Under the pieces are notes generated by a model, which was given only the letters and a program-made list of their open reading frames with translations, was not told where the DNA came from and made no database searches. From positions 1 to 64,000 of the forward strand of contig CAKUMH010000004.1 of the NCBI GenBank assembly GCA_934667625.1: a DNA stretch of 64,000 nucleotides, read 5' to 3'. The stretch's first letter is position 1. Each line of letters begins with the position of its first letter. Shown here piece after piece: positions 8,566 through 15,703 of the stretch. This DNA comes from an uncultured Elusimicrobiales bacterium (GTDB lineage Bacteria > Elusimicrobiota > Elusimicrobia > Elusimicrobiales > Elusimicrobiaceae). The position numbers and the translations under genes are program-made.

Positions 8566-9225
8566 ATGGAAAACGAAAATCTAGATTTAGAAGCAAAACC
8601 CGCCGGAAACAAAGATTTGTGGCTGTTTCTGATCATTTTGGATCTCATCTTTTTGTGTGTCTTCGGCTTTTTTATTTACAAGTATTTTGCGGCCCGCGTG
8701 TTTGACGCGTCTGCCCGGGCTCCGCGTGCGGAACAAGCGGAAGAGGTGCAAGCGCCCGTGCTCCCGGCCGAGGCGGAAACGATTGTGGTGGAAGAAAATG
8801 TTCCCGTGCAGGCAGCTGTTCCGGCGGCGGAACCGGTGGAAATCCCGGTAACGGCCGTGCTGGCGCAGGAAGCCAAAAAAGCGGCGGAGGAAAAACAGGC
8901 GCAAGAGGCCGCCAAAGCCGCTGCCAAGCAGGCAGAAAAGGCAGCCGAAGCCCCTAAACAAAGCGTGTGGGTGGCGGTAAATCCCAAGAGCAGCAAATAC
9001 CGCCGTGTAACCTTCCGCTGGTATGGGGAAGGAAATAAGGTGGCGGTGGTCAGTGGTTTTACCATGGCTAAACCGCAAGCCTTAACCAAGCGTAACGGCT
9101 ATTGGGAAACGACGCTTTCCATCGCGCCCGGTACGTACAAATTCTTGTACGTGATTGACGGCAAAAACACGTTGGATCCGTATTCGGACCAAAAGGACGG
9201 ACGTTCCGTTTTAGTGGTTAAATAA
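8566..9225 (+). CDS. Membrane-anchored protein with C-terminal glycogen-binding (CBM48/AMPK-like) domain
   Basis: This 219-residue protein starts at ATG 8566, after CAGGGA; the open frame continues upstream through the tRNA but that part is not coding. Residues about 20-45 form one transmembrane helix (LWLFLIILDLIFLCVFGFFI). A low-complexity Ala/Glu/Lys/Gln linker follows (about 55-140), then an isoamylase-N/AMPK glycogen-binding-type beta domain (VTFRWYGEGNKVAVVSGF, then YWETTLSIAPGTYKFLYVIDG and LDPYSD). In the family such domains bind alpha-glucan. Here it would be tethered to the membrane by a flexible arm. No catalytic domain is present, so the role is unknown. Confidence 0.65.
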   Translation: MENENLDLEAKPAGNKDLWLFLIILDLIFLCVFGFFIYKYFAARVFDASARAPRAEQAEEVQAPVLPAEAETIVVEENVPVQAAVPAAEPVEIPVTAVLAQEAKKAAEEKQAQEAAKAAAKQAEKAAEAPKQSVWVAVNPKSSKYRRVTFRWYGEGNKVAVVSGFTMAKPQALTKRNGYWETTLSIAPGTYKFLYVIDGKNTLDPYSDQKDGRSVLVVK

Positions 9226-9247
9226 CAAACTTTTATTTGTGTTTTAC

Positions 9248-9280
9248 AGCCCTGCTGGTTTTTTACAGCGGGGCTTTTTT
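9248..9280 (+). terminator. Rho-independent terminator
   Basis: The stem AGCCC-T-GCTG / CAGC-G-GGGCT (one T-G wobble) is followed by six T. It ends the glycogen-binding-like gene. Confidence 0.8.
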
Positions 9281-9285
9281 GTGCC

Positions 9286-9318
9286 AAAAACCCGGGGCCG
9301 CCAGCAGACGGCCCCGGG
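9286..9318 (-). terminator. Rho-independent terminator of the lexA-type gene
   Basis: A 10-bp perfect stem CCCGGGGCCG / CGGCCCCGGG lies about 50 bp past the stop of the repressor gene. Five A precede it on the plus strand, giving the U-tract in minus-strand RNA. Confidence 0.75.
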
Positions 9319-9368
9319 TGAGGTTACGACTAATCGCCCCGGGTTTCGGCGCCCGTGGCGGCAGGAAA

Positions 9369-9977
9369 TCAGCAGCTGACGTTGCGTTTGATAATGCTGC
9401 GCACAATCCCTTCTACATGGAAGGCGGTTTTGTCGGCCACAATGGGGTTGTAGCGGGGGTTTTCGGATTGCAAAATAACATTTTGTCCGTCCCGTGTAAA
9501 ACGTTTCACCATCACCTCGCCATTGTTCACACAAACCACCACATCTTTATTTTTTGGGTCGTGGTTTTGTTCTACAATCAGCCAATCGTGCGGGGCAATA
9601 AGCGTTTCCATAGAGTCGCCCTTGGCCTCCACCATAAAACCCTTCCCCGCCGGAAAATAAATCATGCTGGGGTCTACCGGCACCACACGCGTGGGAGTGC
9701 CGTCCAGAATGGTTCCTTCCGGGCCGCACTTGGCCATGCCATACATGTTAAGGTAGATCACGTTGCGCTCCGGGTCCTTTAAAATAATATAATCACGCGG
9801 ATTGGCCGGGTTCCGTTTTAAAAAGCCCTTCTTTTCCAGCTGTTTTAGGTGGTGGAACACCACGCTCCGCCCGCTTACGTCCAGCCGGTCGGCCAGCTCG
9901 TCCAAGGTGAGGGGATCCGAAATATTCGTCTTTAAAATTTCCAACAATTTTATTTGTTTGGGATGCAGGGCTTTCAT
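9369..9977 (-). CDS. LexA-like S24 family repressor
   Basis: This is a self-cleaving transcriptional repressor of 202 residues, the LexA length. The N-terminal winged-helix part (to about 60) reads LHPKQIKLLEILK. The C-terminal S24 peptidase domain has nucleophile S122 in EAKGDSME and general base K158 in VMVKRF. The likely cleavage bond is C84-G85 in MAKCGPEG; Cys-Gly is the UmuD-type bond, whereas LexA usually has Ala-Gly. The DNA-binding part reads SGRSVVFHHLKQLEKKGFL, which resembles LexA (usually SxxxVxxHLxxLExKG). Tandem repeats just upstream are a candidate operator. It is monocistronic with its own terminator and may control an SOS-like response. Confidence 0.75.
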   Translation of the reverse strand: MKALHPKQIKLLEILKTNISDPLTLDELADRLDVSGRSVVFHHLKQLEKKGFLKRNPANPRDYIILKDPERNVIYLNMYGMAKCGPEGTILDGTPTRVVPVDPSMIYFPAGKGFMVEAKGDSMETLIAPHDWLIVEQNHDPKNKDVVVCVNNGEVMVKRFTRDGQNVILQSENPRYNPIVADKTAFHVEGIVRSIIKRNVSC

Positions 9978-9999
9978 GCTAGTTCCTTTTACATTTTAT

Positions 10000-10022
10000 T
10001 TTGTTCTATACTTTGTTCTATA
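10000..10022. promoter_or_regulatory. Tandem TTTGTTCTATA repeats, candidate repressor operator
   Basis: Two perfect 11-bp direct copies (10000-10010 and 10012-10022) are spaced exactly 12 bp apart, 22 bp before the repressor ATG on the opposite strand. They overlap the expected promoter region, so autoregulation is plausible. They contain GTTC half-sites but not the inverted GAAC-GTTC palindrome of Gram-positive SOS boxes. Confidence 0.5.
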
Positions 10023-10129
10023 AAATTTAAAGCAAAAAGTAAAGCCTTTGGCTTGCGTTTTTACTGCTTTCAATATGTTTGGCGCGAGAACGGGCGGTTC
10101 CGCTCCGTAATCCCGTGTAAACTTTTGAC

Positions 10130-10167
10130 AAAAAAACAGCGCCGGGCGAATTTTGTCCGGCGCTGTT
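10130..10167 (-). terminator. Terminator of the galE-cdd unit
   Basis: An 11-bp perfect stem AACAGCGCCGG / CCGGCGCTGTT with an 11-nt loop. A run of A on the plus strand supplies the U-tract for minus-strand transcripts ending after galE. Confidence 0.8.
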
Positions 10168-10183
10168 ACGAAAAGAGCAAACA

Positions 10184-11158
10184 CTAATAGGTGCGGTGTT
10201 TTTCCCAGTGCCAGGCCGTCTCAATAATGCGGGATAGGTCATATTGCGGTTCCCAGCCGAGCAACCGTTTTGCCTTGGTGCTGTCTGCCACTAGCACCGC
10301 CGGGTCGCCCGTGCGGCGGGGGGCCGTTTCTACCTTAAAATCCACCCCGGTAATACGCTTTGCCGTGCTGATGAGTTCCGCTACGGAGTATCCGTTTCCG
10401 CTGCCGAGGTTAAAGCGTTCGCTGGCGTTGTCTTTGACCATTTTTTCCAAGGCTAAAATATGGGCCCGCGCCAAATCGTTCACGTGCACATAATCGCGCA
10501 CGCAGGTGCCGTCTTGGGTGGGGTAATCCGTTCCAAAAATTTTAATGGATGGGCGTTTGCCTGCTGCCGCCTGCAAAACAAGCGGAATGAGGTGCGTTTC
10601 CGGCGTGTGCGACTCGCCGATCTCGCCGCAGTCATCTGCCCCACTGGCGTTAAAATAACGCAAGGCCGTTGCTTTTAGGCCGTAGGCGGTGTCAAAATCT
10701 TCCAGCATTTGCTCCACCATCAGTTTGGTTTTTCCATAGGGATTAATGGGATGCTGGGGGTGCTTTTCGTCAATTTTTGGGGAAACCGGCTCCCCAAAAG
10801 TAGCGGCGGTGGAGGAAAAAACAAAATACTTAATGTTGTTTTCCACCAACGTGTCCAGCAGGTTAAGCACCTGCGCTACATTGTTGTGGTAATACTTGGA
10901 CGGCTGACGTACGCTTTCGCCCACTTCAATAAACGCGGCAAAATGCATGACGGCTTCTATGCGGTATTTTTTAAGCACGTCCGTCAGGCGGGCCTTATCT
11001 CCCAAATCGCCCTGCTCCAGCGGGTACCCCTTTACGGCTTCCGGGTGCCCCTTGGAGAGGTTGTCAAACACTACGGGGTTGTAGCCTTGTTTGGCCAAAA
11101 GCCGTACCGTGTGCGAGCCGATATATCCGGCGCCGCCGATAACTAAAATGTTCTTCAT
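10184..11158 (-). CDS. galE: UDP-glucose 4-epimerase
   Basis: This enzyme interconverts UDP-glucose and UDP-galactose using bound NAD. It is a short-chain dehydrogenase/reductase fold protein of 324 residues with the nucleotide loop GGAGYIGSH near the N-terminus, the FSSTAATFG serine region, the catalytic NPYGKTK Tyr-Lys pair, and the ALRYFNASGA, GTCVRDYVHV and NLGSGNGYSV blocks of true GalE. The ATG at 11158 is chosen as family start; a TTG four codons upstream directly abuts the cdd stop. It is co-transcribed behind cdd (12-nt gap). It would supply galactose or related sugars for surface polysaccharide. Confidence 0.9.
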   Translation of the reverse strand: MKNILVIGGAGYIGSHTVRLLAKQGYNPVVFDNLSKGHPEAVKGYPLEQGDLGDKARLTDVLKKYRIEAVMHFAAFIEVGESVRQPSKYYHNNVAQVLNLLDTLVENNIKYFVFSSTAATFGEPVSPKIDEKHPQHPINPYGKTKLMVEQMLEDFDTAYGLKATALRYFNASGADDCGEIGESHTPETHLIPLVLQAAAGKRPSIKIFGTDYPTQDGTCVRDYVHVNDLARAHILALEKMVKDNASERFNLGSGNGYSVAELISTAKRITGVDFKVETAPRRTGDPAVLVADSTKAKRLLGWEPQYDLSRIIETAWHWEKHRTY

Positions 11159-11170
11159 AGCCGCACCCAA

Positions 11171-11605
11171 TTATTTAGCCGTAAATTTATCAAAAGGGAA
11201 CGGCATAAAGTCACGCAATTTTTTGCGGTATACAAGGCGTTTTGTCCCGTCCAGCACCGCCACTAAAACAGGCGTATCCGGCGCCATAAATTCGCTCATC
11301 ACCTGGCGGCAGGCGCCGCAGGGCGAATTAAAGGCCAGCCCCGGCAGTTTTTGCGTGATGAGGGCCAGGGCGCGAAAGCGGCGTTTATCCGCCGAAACCG
11401 CGGCAAAAATAGCGTTGCGCTCCGCACACACGGTGAGGCCGTAGGAGGCGTTTTCAATATTGGTTCCGGTAAAAATTTCACCGTCGCGGGTGAGTACCGC
11501 CGCCCCCACTTTAAATTTAGAGTAGGGCGAATAGGAATGCTCGCGCACGGTTTGCGCGGCGTCCAGCAGCATTTTTTCTTCTTCTTTGGTCAGTGTTTTG
11601 CTCAT
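11171..11605 (-). CDS. cdd: Cytidine deaminase
   Basis: This enzyme deaminates cytidine and deoxycytidine to uridines for pyrimidine salvage. The 144-residue protein has the zinc and catalytic set C60-A-E62 (VCAERNA) and P-C96-GAC99. The substrate region FKVGAAVLTRDG is followed by TGTNIENASYG. Length is that of the homotetrameric class. No ribosome binding site precedes the ATG; instead a TAGAAT box ends 6 nt upstream, so the mRNA is probably leaderless. It heads a two-gene unit with galE. Confidence 0.9.
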   Translation of the reverse strand: MSKTLTKEEEKMLLDAAQTVREHSYSPYSKFKVGAAVLTRDGEIFTGTNIENASYGLTVCAERNAIFAAVSADKRRFRALALITQKLPGLAFNSPCGACRQVMSEFMAPDTPVLVAVLDGTKRLVYRKKLRDFMPFPFDKFTAK

Positions 11606-11611
11606 ACTCTT

Positions 11612-11617
11612 ATTCTA
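11612..11617 (-). promoter_or_regulatory. Leaderless -10 box of cdd (TAGAAT, 6 nt to ATG)
   Basis: TAGAAT on the minus strand, then exactly 6 nt, then the ATG at 11605. Confidence 0.5.
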
Positions 11618-11691
11618 TAATAACGGCGCAAAAAGTCAACCCTTTTTCCCACGCGCGTACGGAAAAAGAGTATAATAAAGCGGGGGTGTAT

Positions 11692-12294
11692 ATGAAGAAA
11701 TGGATTTTGCTGGCGCTTGTTGCCGCGGCAGTTTTTTATTTTATGCGGGAAAAACCGACAATTAAAAATTTGAATAATCCCGGCCAAACGATTGTGGCGT
11801 TTGGGGATAGTTTAACCGCCGGATACGGCGCGCCAAGAGGCGCTTCTTACCCGGATGTGCTGGCGCAACAATTGGGGCGGCCCGTGGTGAACCTGGGGCT
11901 AAACGGAGACACTTCCGCGGCGGCCGTTTCGCGGCTGCCTTTGGTGTTGGAGCAAAATCCCTATATGGTGTTAATTGAGTTTGGCGGAAACGATTTTATG
12001 CGCGGCGTGCCGTTTGACGAAACGGAACGCGCCCTGCGCGAGCTGGTAAAATCCGTGCAGGCGGCGGGTGCCGTGGCCGTGGTGGTGGATACGGGGGGAT
12101 ATTCCCAAATGGGGCGCTATGGGCGCCTTTACAAGCAAATTGCACGGGAGGAAGGCGCGCTGTTTGTGCCGGGCATTTTGGACGGAATTTTCCAGCGCAA
12201 CCAGTACAAGGCCGACCCGATTCATCCCAACGCCGCCGGATACAAAATTGTAGCAGACCGTGTATACAAGGTTATTTCTCCCTACGTCCACTAA
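11692..12294 (+). CDS. SGNH/GDSL esterase, TesA-like
   Basis: This is a 200-residue lipase/acylesterase or thioesterase of the SGNH family, exported or membrane-tethered by an N-terminal helix (WILLALVAAAVFYF). All four blocks are visible: GDSLTAGYG (nucleophile Ser), the Gly in LGLNGDTSAAA, GGNDFM (Asn) and DPIHPNAAGY (Asp and His). The start at 11692 follows GGGGGTG; a TATAAT at 11671-11676 gives a short leader. It is divergent from cdd. The substrate cannot be told; lysophospholipase or acyl-peptide esterase are typical for TesA. Confidence 0.8.
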   Translation: MKKWILLALVAAAVFYFMREKPTIKNLNNPGQTIVAFGDSLTAGYGAPRGASYPDVLAQQLGRPVVNLGLNGDTSAAAVSRLPLVLEQNPYMVLIEFGGNDFMRGVPFDETERALRELVKSVQAAGAVAVVVDTGGYSQMGRYGRLYKQIAREEGALFVPGILDGIFQRNQYKADPIHPNAAGYKIVADRVYKVISPYVH

Positions 12295-12297
12295 TTT

Positions 12298-12327
12298 AAA
12301 AAGGCCTCCGTTTACCGGAGGCCTTTT
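12298..12327. terminator. Bidirectional terminator
   Basis: AAAAGGCCTCCG-TTTAC-CGGAGGCCTTTT is a perfect stem with A and T tracts on both sides, between the convergent esterase and SIS genes. Confidence 0.85.
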
Positions 12328-12334
12328 GGTATGT

Positions 12335-13072
12335 TTAATCCAAATGTTTAATGCGCTTGGCGTACTTTTTTGTTACGCGGGCATTGTGTGCGTCCCCGCC
12401 GGCGTTACTGCTGCGGTAAACGGGCAGGTCCAGTCCTTTTTCACGCAGTATTTCTGCCGCGCGGTAGAGCACCGCATGCAATATGGCCGAGCTGGCCACC
12501 GTGGAAATAGGCGCCAAATCTATGCCGTCCAGCTCCAGGGAGGTTTCGTTGGCCGGGCAGCAATTGTCCAGCACCAAATCAGCCGCGTCTTTGAGCATTT
12601 TTCCGCTGGAATGGCGGGACTTGGTGTCCGTGTGTGCGCCGGCGGCGGTGAGTGCAATGGTTTTTACGCCCTGTTTTTGGGCATACAGCACGGCATCAAT
12701 CCCTGCGGGGTTTCTGCCTGAATTGGAAACCACGAGTAAAATGTCTTGCGGCTGAAAAGTATGCCGGGCCATAACCGCCAGGGCGTACCCTTCCAAACGC
12801 TCAAAAGCCGTGCCGGCATGCGCTCCGCACTGGAACATCAAGCCGGGGTCCAAAATCGCGTCCACCCCCGCAAAACAACCACTCCGGTGGAAGGGCTCCA
12901 GCGCTACATTGCCGCTGTGCCCGCAGCCAAAAGTGTGCAGTACGCCGCCGTTCATCATCGCGTCGGCAATCCAAGCGGCGGCTTTTTCTAATGCGGTCTC
13001 TTGGGTAAATTCAATGCGCCGCAGCACTTCTTCCACGGCGTTAAAGTATGGCGTTTTGAAGGTGTTTTTCAT
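12335..13072 (-). CDS. SIS-domain protein (UPF0309-like sugar isomerase family)
   Basis: A cytoplasmic protein of 245 residues with a sugar-isomerase (SIS) fold, which binds phosphosugars. Visible features are FGCGHSGNVALE near the N-terminus, VVSNSGRNPAGID and the C-terminal SSNAGGDAHNA. Length and pattern fit the UPF0309 group, related to MurNAc-6-phosphate etherases; the substrate is unknown. The start at 13072 is preferred because a perfect TATAAT ends 6 nt before it and would itself be inside the coding region if the next upstream ATG were used. That predicts a leaderless transcript. Confidence 0.7.
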   Translation of the reverse strand: MKNTFKTPYFNAVEEVLRRIEFTQETALEKAAAWIADAMMNGGVLHTFGCGHSGNVALEPFHRSGCFAGVDAILDPGLMFQCGAHAGTAFERLEGYALAVMARHTFQPQDILLVVSNSGRNPAGIDAVLYAQKQGVKTIALTAAGAHTDTKSRHSSGKMLKDAADLVLDNCCPANETSLELDGIDLAPISTVASSAILHAVLYRAAEILREKGLDLPVYRSSNAGGDAHNARVTKKYAKRIKHLD

Positions 13073-13078
13073 GTTTCT

Positions 13079-13084
13079 ATTATA
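13079..13084 (-). promoter_or_regulatory. Leaderless -10 box of the SIS gene (TATAAT, 6 nt to ATG)
   Basis: Perfect TATAAT on the minus strand, 6 nt before the ATG at 13072; no ribosome binding site. Confidence 0.55.
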
Positions 13085-13184
13085 CATTAAATAAGTGTGT
13101 GATAAGACAAACGCCTTGAAATTTCTCCGAATACACTTAAACTATAATGAGGTGTAAAACATTGCTTGCGTAGAGGATACAACT

Positions 13185-13649
13185 ATGAAAAAAGGTTTTA
13201 CGTTAATTGAACTTTTGGTGGTGGTGCTTATTATTGGCATTTTGGCGTCTGCCGCGTTGCCGCAATACGAAAAGGCGGTGATGCGGGCCAAGGGATCCAA
13301 AGCGGAGACCTGGGTGTCTTCCGCCGCTAAGGGTGCTATTGCCGCAGGGTTAGACGGTAACGACGGATTGGAGGCCGTTTATGCGGCAGACGGCACCATT
13401 TCCGGCGATGCCGTGAAAGCCATGCCTATCACTTTGCCTGCCTTAAAGGATTGGGAGTGCCGTATCAAAACGGGCACGGTGGATAATTATTCCGTTACGT
13501 GTACCAACGTCAAGGGCGACTATGACGTGATCGGCCACCAAAATAATTATCTGTTTTGCGCAGATGACTTGATGAGTGATATGACCTACGGCGGGCTGAA
13601 AGTGAGTGGCTTTTGCACGCTGATGGGCTACAAGAACGGCCGCAAGTAA
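13185..13649 (+). CDS. Type IV prepilin-like protein
   Basis: A secreted fibre subunit of 154 residues. The class III signal MKKG is cut before F5, and the conserved glutamate lies at position 5 of the mature protein in FTLIELL. The hydrophobic helix [18 protein letters not shown] follows, with a globular C-terminal domain containing several Cys that may form a disulfide loop. Pilin or type II secretion pseudopilin cannot be separated on this evidence. It has its own TATAAT (13143-13148), a GAGG ribosome site and a terminator, so it is a stand-alone gene with no pilus assembly genes nearby. Confidence 0.85.
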   Translation: MKKGFTLIELLVVVLIIGILASAALPQYEKAVMRAKGSKAETWVSSAAKGAIAAGLDGNDGLEAVYAADGTISGDAVKAMPITLPALKDWECRIKTGTVDNYSVTCTNVKGDYDVIGHQNNYLFCADDLMSDMTYGGLKVSGFCTLMGYKNGRK

Positions 13650-13666
13650 TTTGTTGCCATTTTTTG

Positions 13667-13701
13667 AAACGAGCCCCCGCATTAGTGCGGGGGCTCGTTT
13701 A
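13667..13701 (+). terminator. Rho-independent terminator of pilin 1
   Basis: The stem ACGAGCCCCCGCA with a very short loop and TGCGGGGGCTCGT is followed by TTT. Confidence 0.8.
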
Positions 13702-13746
13702 TGGTTCACTTTTTTGTAGTTTTTTGAGTGGCAAAATATAAAAGGG

Positions 13747-13774
13747 TTGTAATCGTTTTTTTTTTTGATAAATT
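13747..13774 (+). promoter_or_regulatory. Pilin promoter with 11-T spacer
   Basis: The -35-like TTGTAA (13747-13752) and the -10 TAAATT (13769-13774) are separated by 16 bp, 11 of which are consecutive T (13756-13766). Nearly the same promoter occurs at 23055 and 28987. Loss or gain of a T would change the spacing, the arrangement of known phase-variable promoters. Confidence 0.55.
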
Positions 13775-13801
13775 TTGAGTATGCTCAAAATTTATCAAAA
13801 A
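13762..13801. repeat. 18-bp-arm palindrome over the pilin -10 region
   Basis: TTTTTGATAAATTTTGAG, a TATG centre, then its perfect complement (13784-13801). It covers the -10 box and predicted start point, so it could be an operator or a 5' hairpin. A second perfect copy lies at 23070-23109 and an imperfect one at 29002-29041. Confidence 0.8.
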
Positions 13802-13812
13802 GGGAGGACGTG

Positions 13813-14316
13813 ATGAAAAACGTAACCGTGGGCCGATTAGGCGGCTTTACGCTTATTGAGTTATTGGTGGTGGTGCTGATTATTGGCATTTTAGCGGCCA
13901 TTGCCGTGCCGCAATACCAGCTGGTGGTGGCCAAAAGCCGTTTGTTGGAGCTAATTACCATAGCCGATGCGGTTGAAAAAGCAGAGAAAGGGTATTATTT
14001 AGCAAATGGCAAATATACACAATACCTAGATGAATTAGATATTCAGCTGCCGCAAAATTTTATAGAAAGAGGTGGAGACGACGAACAGGCCTTTTATAAA
14101 GCATCGGATGTAAGATTATTGCTTCATACAGATGGGTCGGGGAGCGTGTCCTCAGATAAAATTTTGCCTAGTATTGACATGATTTTTTACCGGGACTACC
14201 GCGATTGTGTGGTACAAAAAAACAAGCCTCAAACAGAGTTTGGAAAAAAGATTTGCGCGGCTTATTCCTCTAAAATGCAAGAGGCCGGCAGCGCCTTTTA
14301 TTATCAGTTAAAGTAG
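13813..14316 (+). CDS. Type IV prepilin-like protein
   Basis: A fibre subunit of 167 residues. The start at 13813 is set by GGGAGG 6 nt upstream; an in-frame extension would read back through the promoter palindrome. The leader MKNVTVGRLGG (11 residues) is cut before F12, with mature Glu5 in FTLIELL and the helix [18 protein letters not shown]. The body is rich in charged residues and has two Cys near the C-terminus (DCVV, KICAA). The leader and promoter are nearly identical to those of the pilins at 23121 and 29053, while the C-terminal domains differ. Confidence 0.85.
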   Translation: MKNVTVGRLGGFTLIELLVVVLIIGILAAIAVPQYQLVVAKSRLLELITIADAVEKAEKGYYLANGKYTQYLDELDIQLPQNFIERGGDDEQAFYKASDVRLLLHTDGSGSVSSDKILPSIDMIFYRDYRDCVVQKNKPQTEFGKKICAAYSSKMQEAGSAFYYQLK

Positions 14317-14345
14317 TCAACTGCGCTATTATAAAATCTTTACAG

Positions 14346-14375
14346 AACGCCCCAGGGTTTTACCTGGGGCGTTTT
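14346..14375. terminator. Terminator between pilin 2 and rimO
   Basis: The stem AACGCCCCAGG / CCTGGGGCGTT with a 6-nt loop, then TTTT on the plus strand. It lies between two convergent genes and may serve both. Confidence 0.75.
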
Positions 14376-14378
14376 ACA

Positions 14379-15674
14379 TTATTTCTTAATAATTTTTAGT
14401 GGCTCCACCGTGCGCCGGTAGCCTTCCGCTGCCACCACACGCGCTTTAAAAATACATCCGGCGGGGACGGGTTTGGTAAACGTTACCTGTCCGTCAATAT
14501 CCGGGGCGTCTTTGTAGGTTCGGCCAAAGGTTTCGCCGTCTGCAACCGCTTCCAATTCCGTGCCGATTAAGCGCTTGTTTAGCCTGTCAATCACACGGCT
14601 TTGCACTTCCACCAGCTCAGCGGCGCGTTCGTGTTTTACCTTGGCGGGAATTTGCTTCATGTCGTAGGCGGCAGTTCCTTTTTCGCGGAAATATTCAAAC
14701 ACGCCCATATTGTCAAATTCGTATTCGCGCACGAATTTTTTTAGTTCGTTAAAATCCTTCTGTGTTTCTTCGGGAAAGCCCACAATAAAGTTGGTCCGCA
14801 GCGAAATATCCGGGATTTCCTTTTTAAGCATATCCAGGGTGTCCTTCACCTTTTTCCCGTCGCACTGGCGGTTCATCCGTTTTAACACGGGGTCGGCAAT
14901 GTGCTGGAGGGGAATATCCAAATAGTGAAAGATTTTTTCCTCTCCGGCAATTAATTTTGCCAGTTCCCGCGTCACCCTATTCGGATACGCATACATAATG
15001 CGCAGGCGCCCCAATCCGCGGATTTTTAACAGTTTTTTTAACAGTTCGGTGAGCTGCGGTTTCTTGTATAAGTCAATTCCGTACGACGTCGTATCCTGCG
15101 CGATGAGCGAAATTTCCTTCGCGCCGTTCTGCGTTAAGAGCCGGGCCTCCTGCACCACCTGTTCCATGGGTTTAGAGCGGTACGCCCCGCGGATAAACGG
15201 AATCGTGCAGTAAGCGCAGCGGTAATTGCAGCCGTCGGCAATTTTTAAATAAGCCGTATGCGGGGCCGTTAAGCTCATCTTATATTCGGGAATGTAGAGC
15301 GCATTGGAAAGCGATTCCAAAAACAAACCGTTTTGGCCGATGAGCTCTTCCACATGGTCTTGCGCGGCAATGGAAAACACCACATCCGCCTCGGGAAAGT
15401 CCTTGGCCATTTGTTCTTTGTAGCGGTCCACCATGCACCCGGTGACGGCCACCCGCTTGATTTTGCCCGCTTTCTTTAATTCCACCGCGCGGCGGATTTC
15501 GGCCGTGCCTTCCTTGACGGCGGAGGAAATAAACCCGCAGGTGTTAATAATCACCGTGTCGGCCTCTTCGGGCGAAAAGACCAACTCGTGTCCGCTGGCT
15601 AAAAGCCGGGCGGAAAATTCTTCGCTATTGGTTAAATTTTTGGGACAGCCCAAACTGATAAGATAAAATTTCAT
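14379..15674 (-). CDS. rimO: Ribosomal protein S12 methylthiotransferase
   Basis: A radical SAM enzyme that adds a methylthio group to an aspartate of ribosomal protein S12. The 431-residue protein has the three-Cys UPF0004 domain (C10 in LGCPKN, C46, C80), the radical SAM triad C149-C153-C156 (CNYRCAYC), and a C-terminal TRAM region. The GCPKN opening and IPFIRGAYRSKP favour RimO over MiaB. No ribosome site is seen; a TAAAAT box ends 6 nt before the ATG, so the transcript is probably leaderless. It is a single gene convergent with pilin 2. Confidence 0.88.
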   Translation of the reverse strand: MKFYLISLGCPKNLTNSEEFSARLLASGHELVFSPEEADTVIINTCGFISSAVKEGTAEIRRAVELKKAGKIKRVAVTGCMVDRYKEQMAKDFPEADVVFSIAAQDHVEELIGQNGLFLESLSNALYIPEYKMSLTAPHTAYLKIADGCNYRCAYCTIPFIRGAYRSKPMEQVVQEARLLTQNGAKEISLIAQDTTSYGIDLYKKPQLTELLKKLLKIRGLGRLRIMYAYPNRVTRELAKLIAGEEKIFHYLDIPLQHIADPVLKRMNRQCDGKKVKDTLDMLKKEIPDISLRTNFIVGFPEETQKDFNELKKFVREYEFDNMGVFEYFREKGTAAYDMKQIPAKVKHERAAELVEVQSRVIDRLNKRLIGTELEAVADGETFGRTYKDAPDIDGQVTFTKPVPAGCIFKARVVAAEGYRRTVEPLKIIKK

Positions 15675-15680
15675 AGGTAT

Positions 15681-15686
15681 ATTTTA
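15681..15686 (-). promoter_or_regulatory. Leaderless -10 box of rimO (TAAAAT, 6 nt to ATG)
   Basis: TAAAAT on the minus strand, then 6 nt, then the ATG at 15674; no ribosome binding site. Confidence 0.5.
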
Positions 15687-15703
15687 CTAAATTGATGCTT
15701 GCG

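Noticed and set aside
13767..13801. Palindromes at pilin promoters as intrinsic terminators
   Set aside because: AT-rich stem, no U-tract after the right arm, and a promoter plus ribosome site instead; an operator or leader element fits better.
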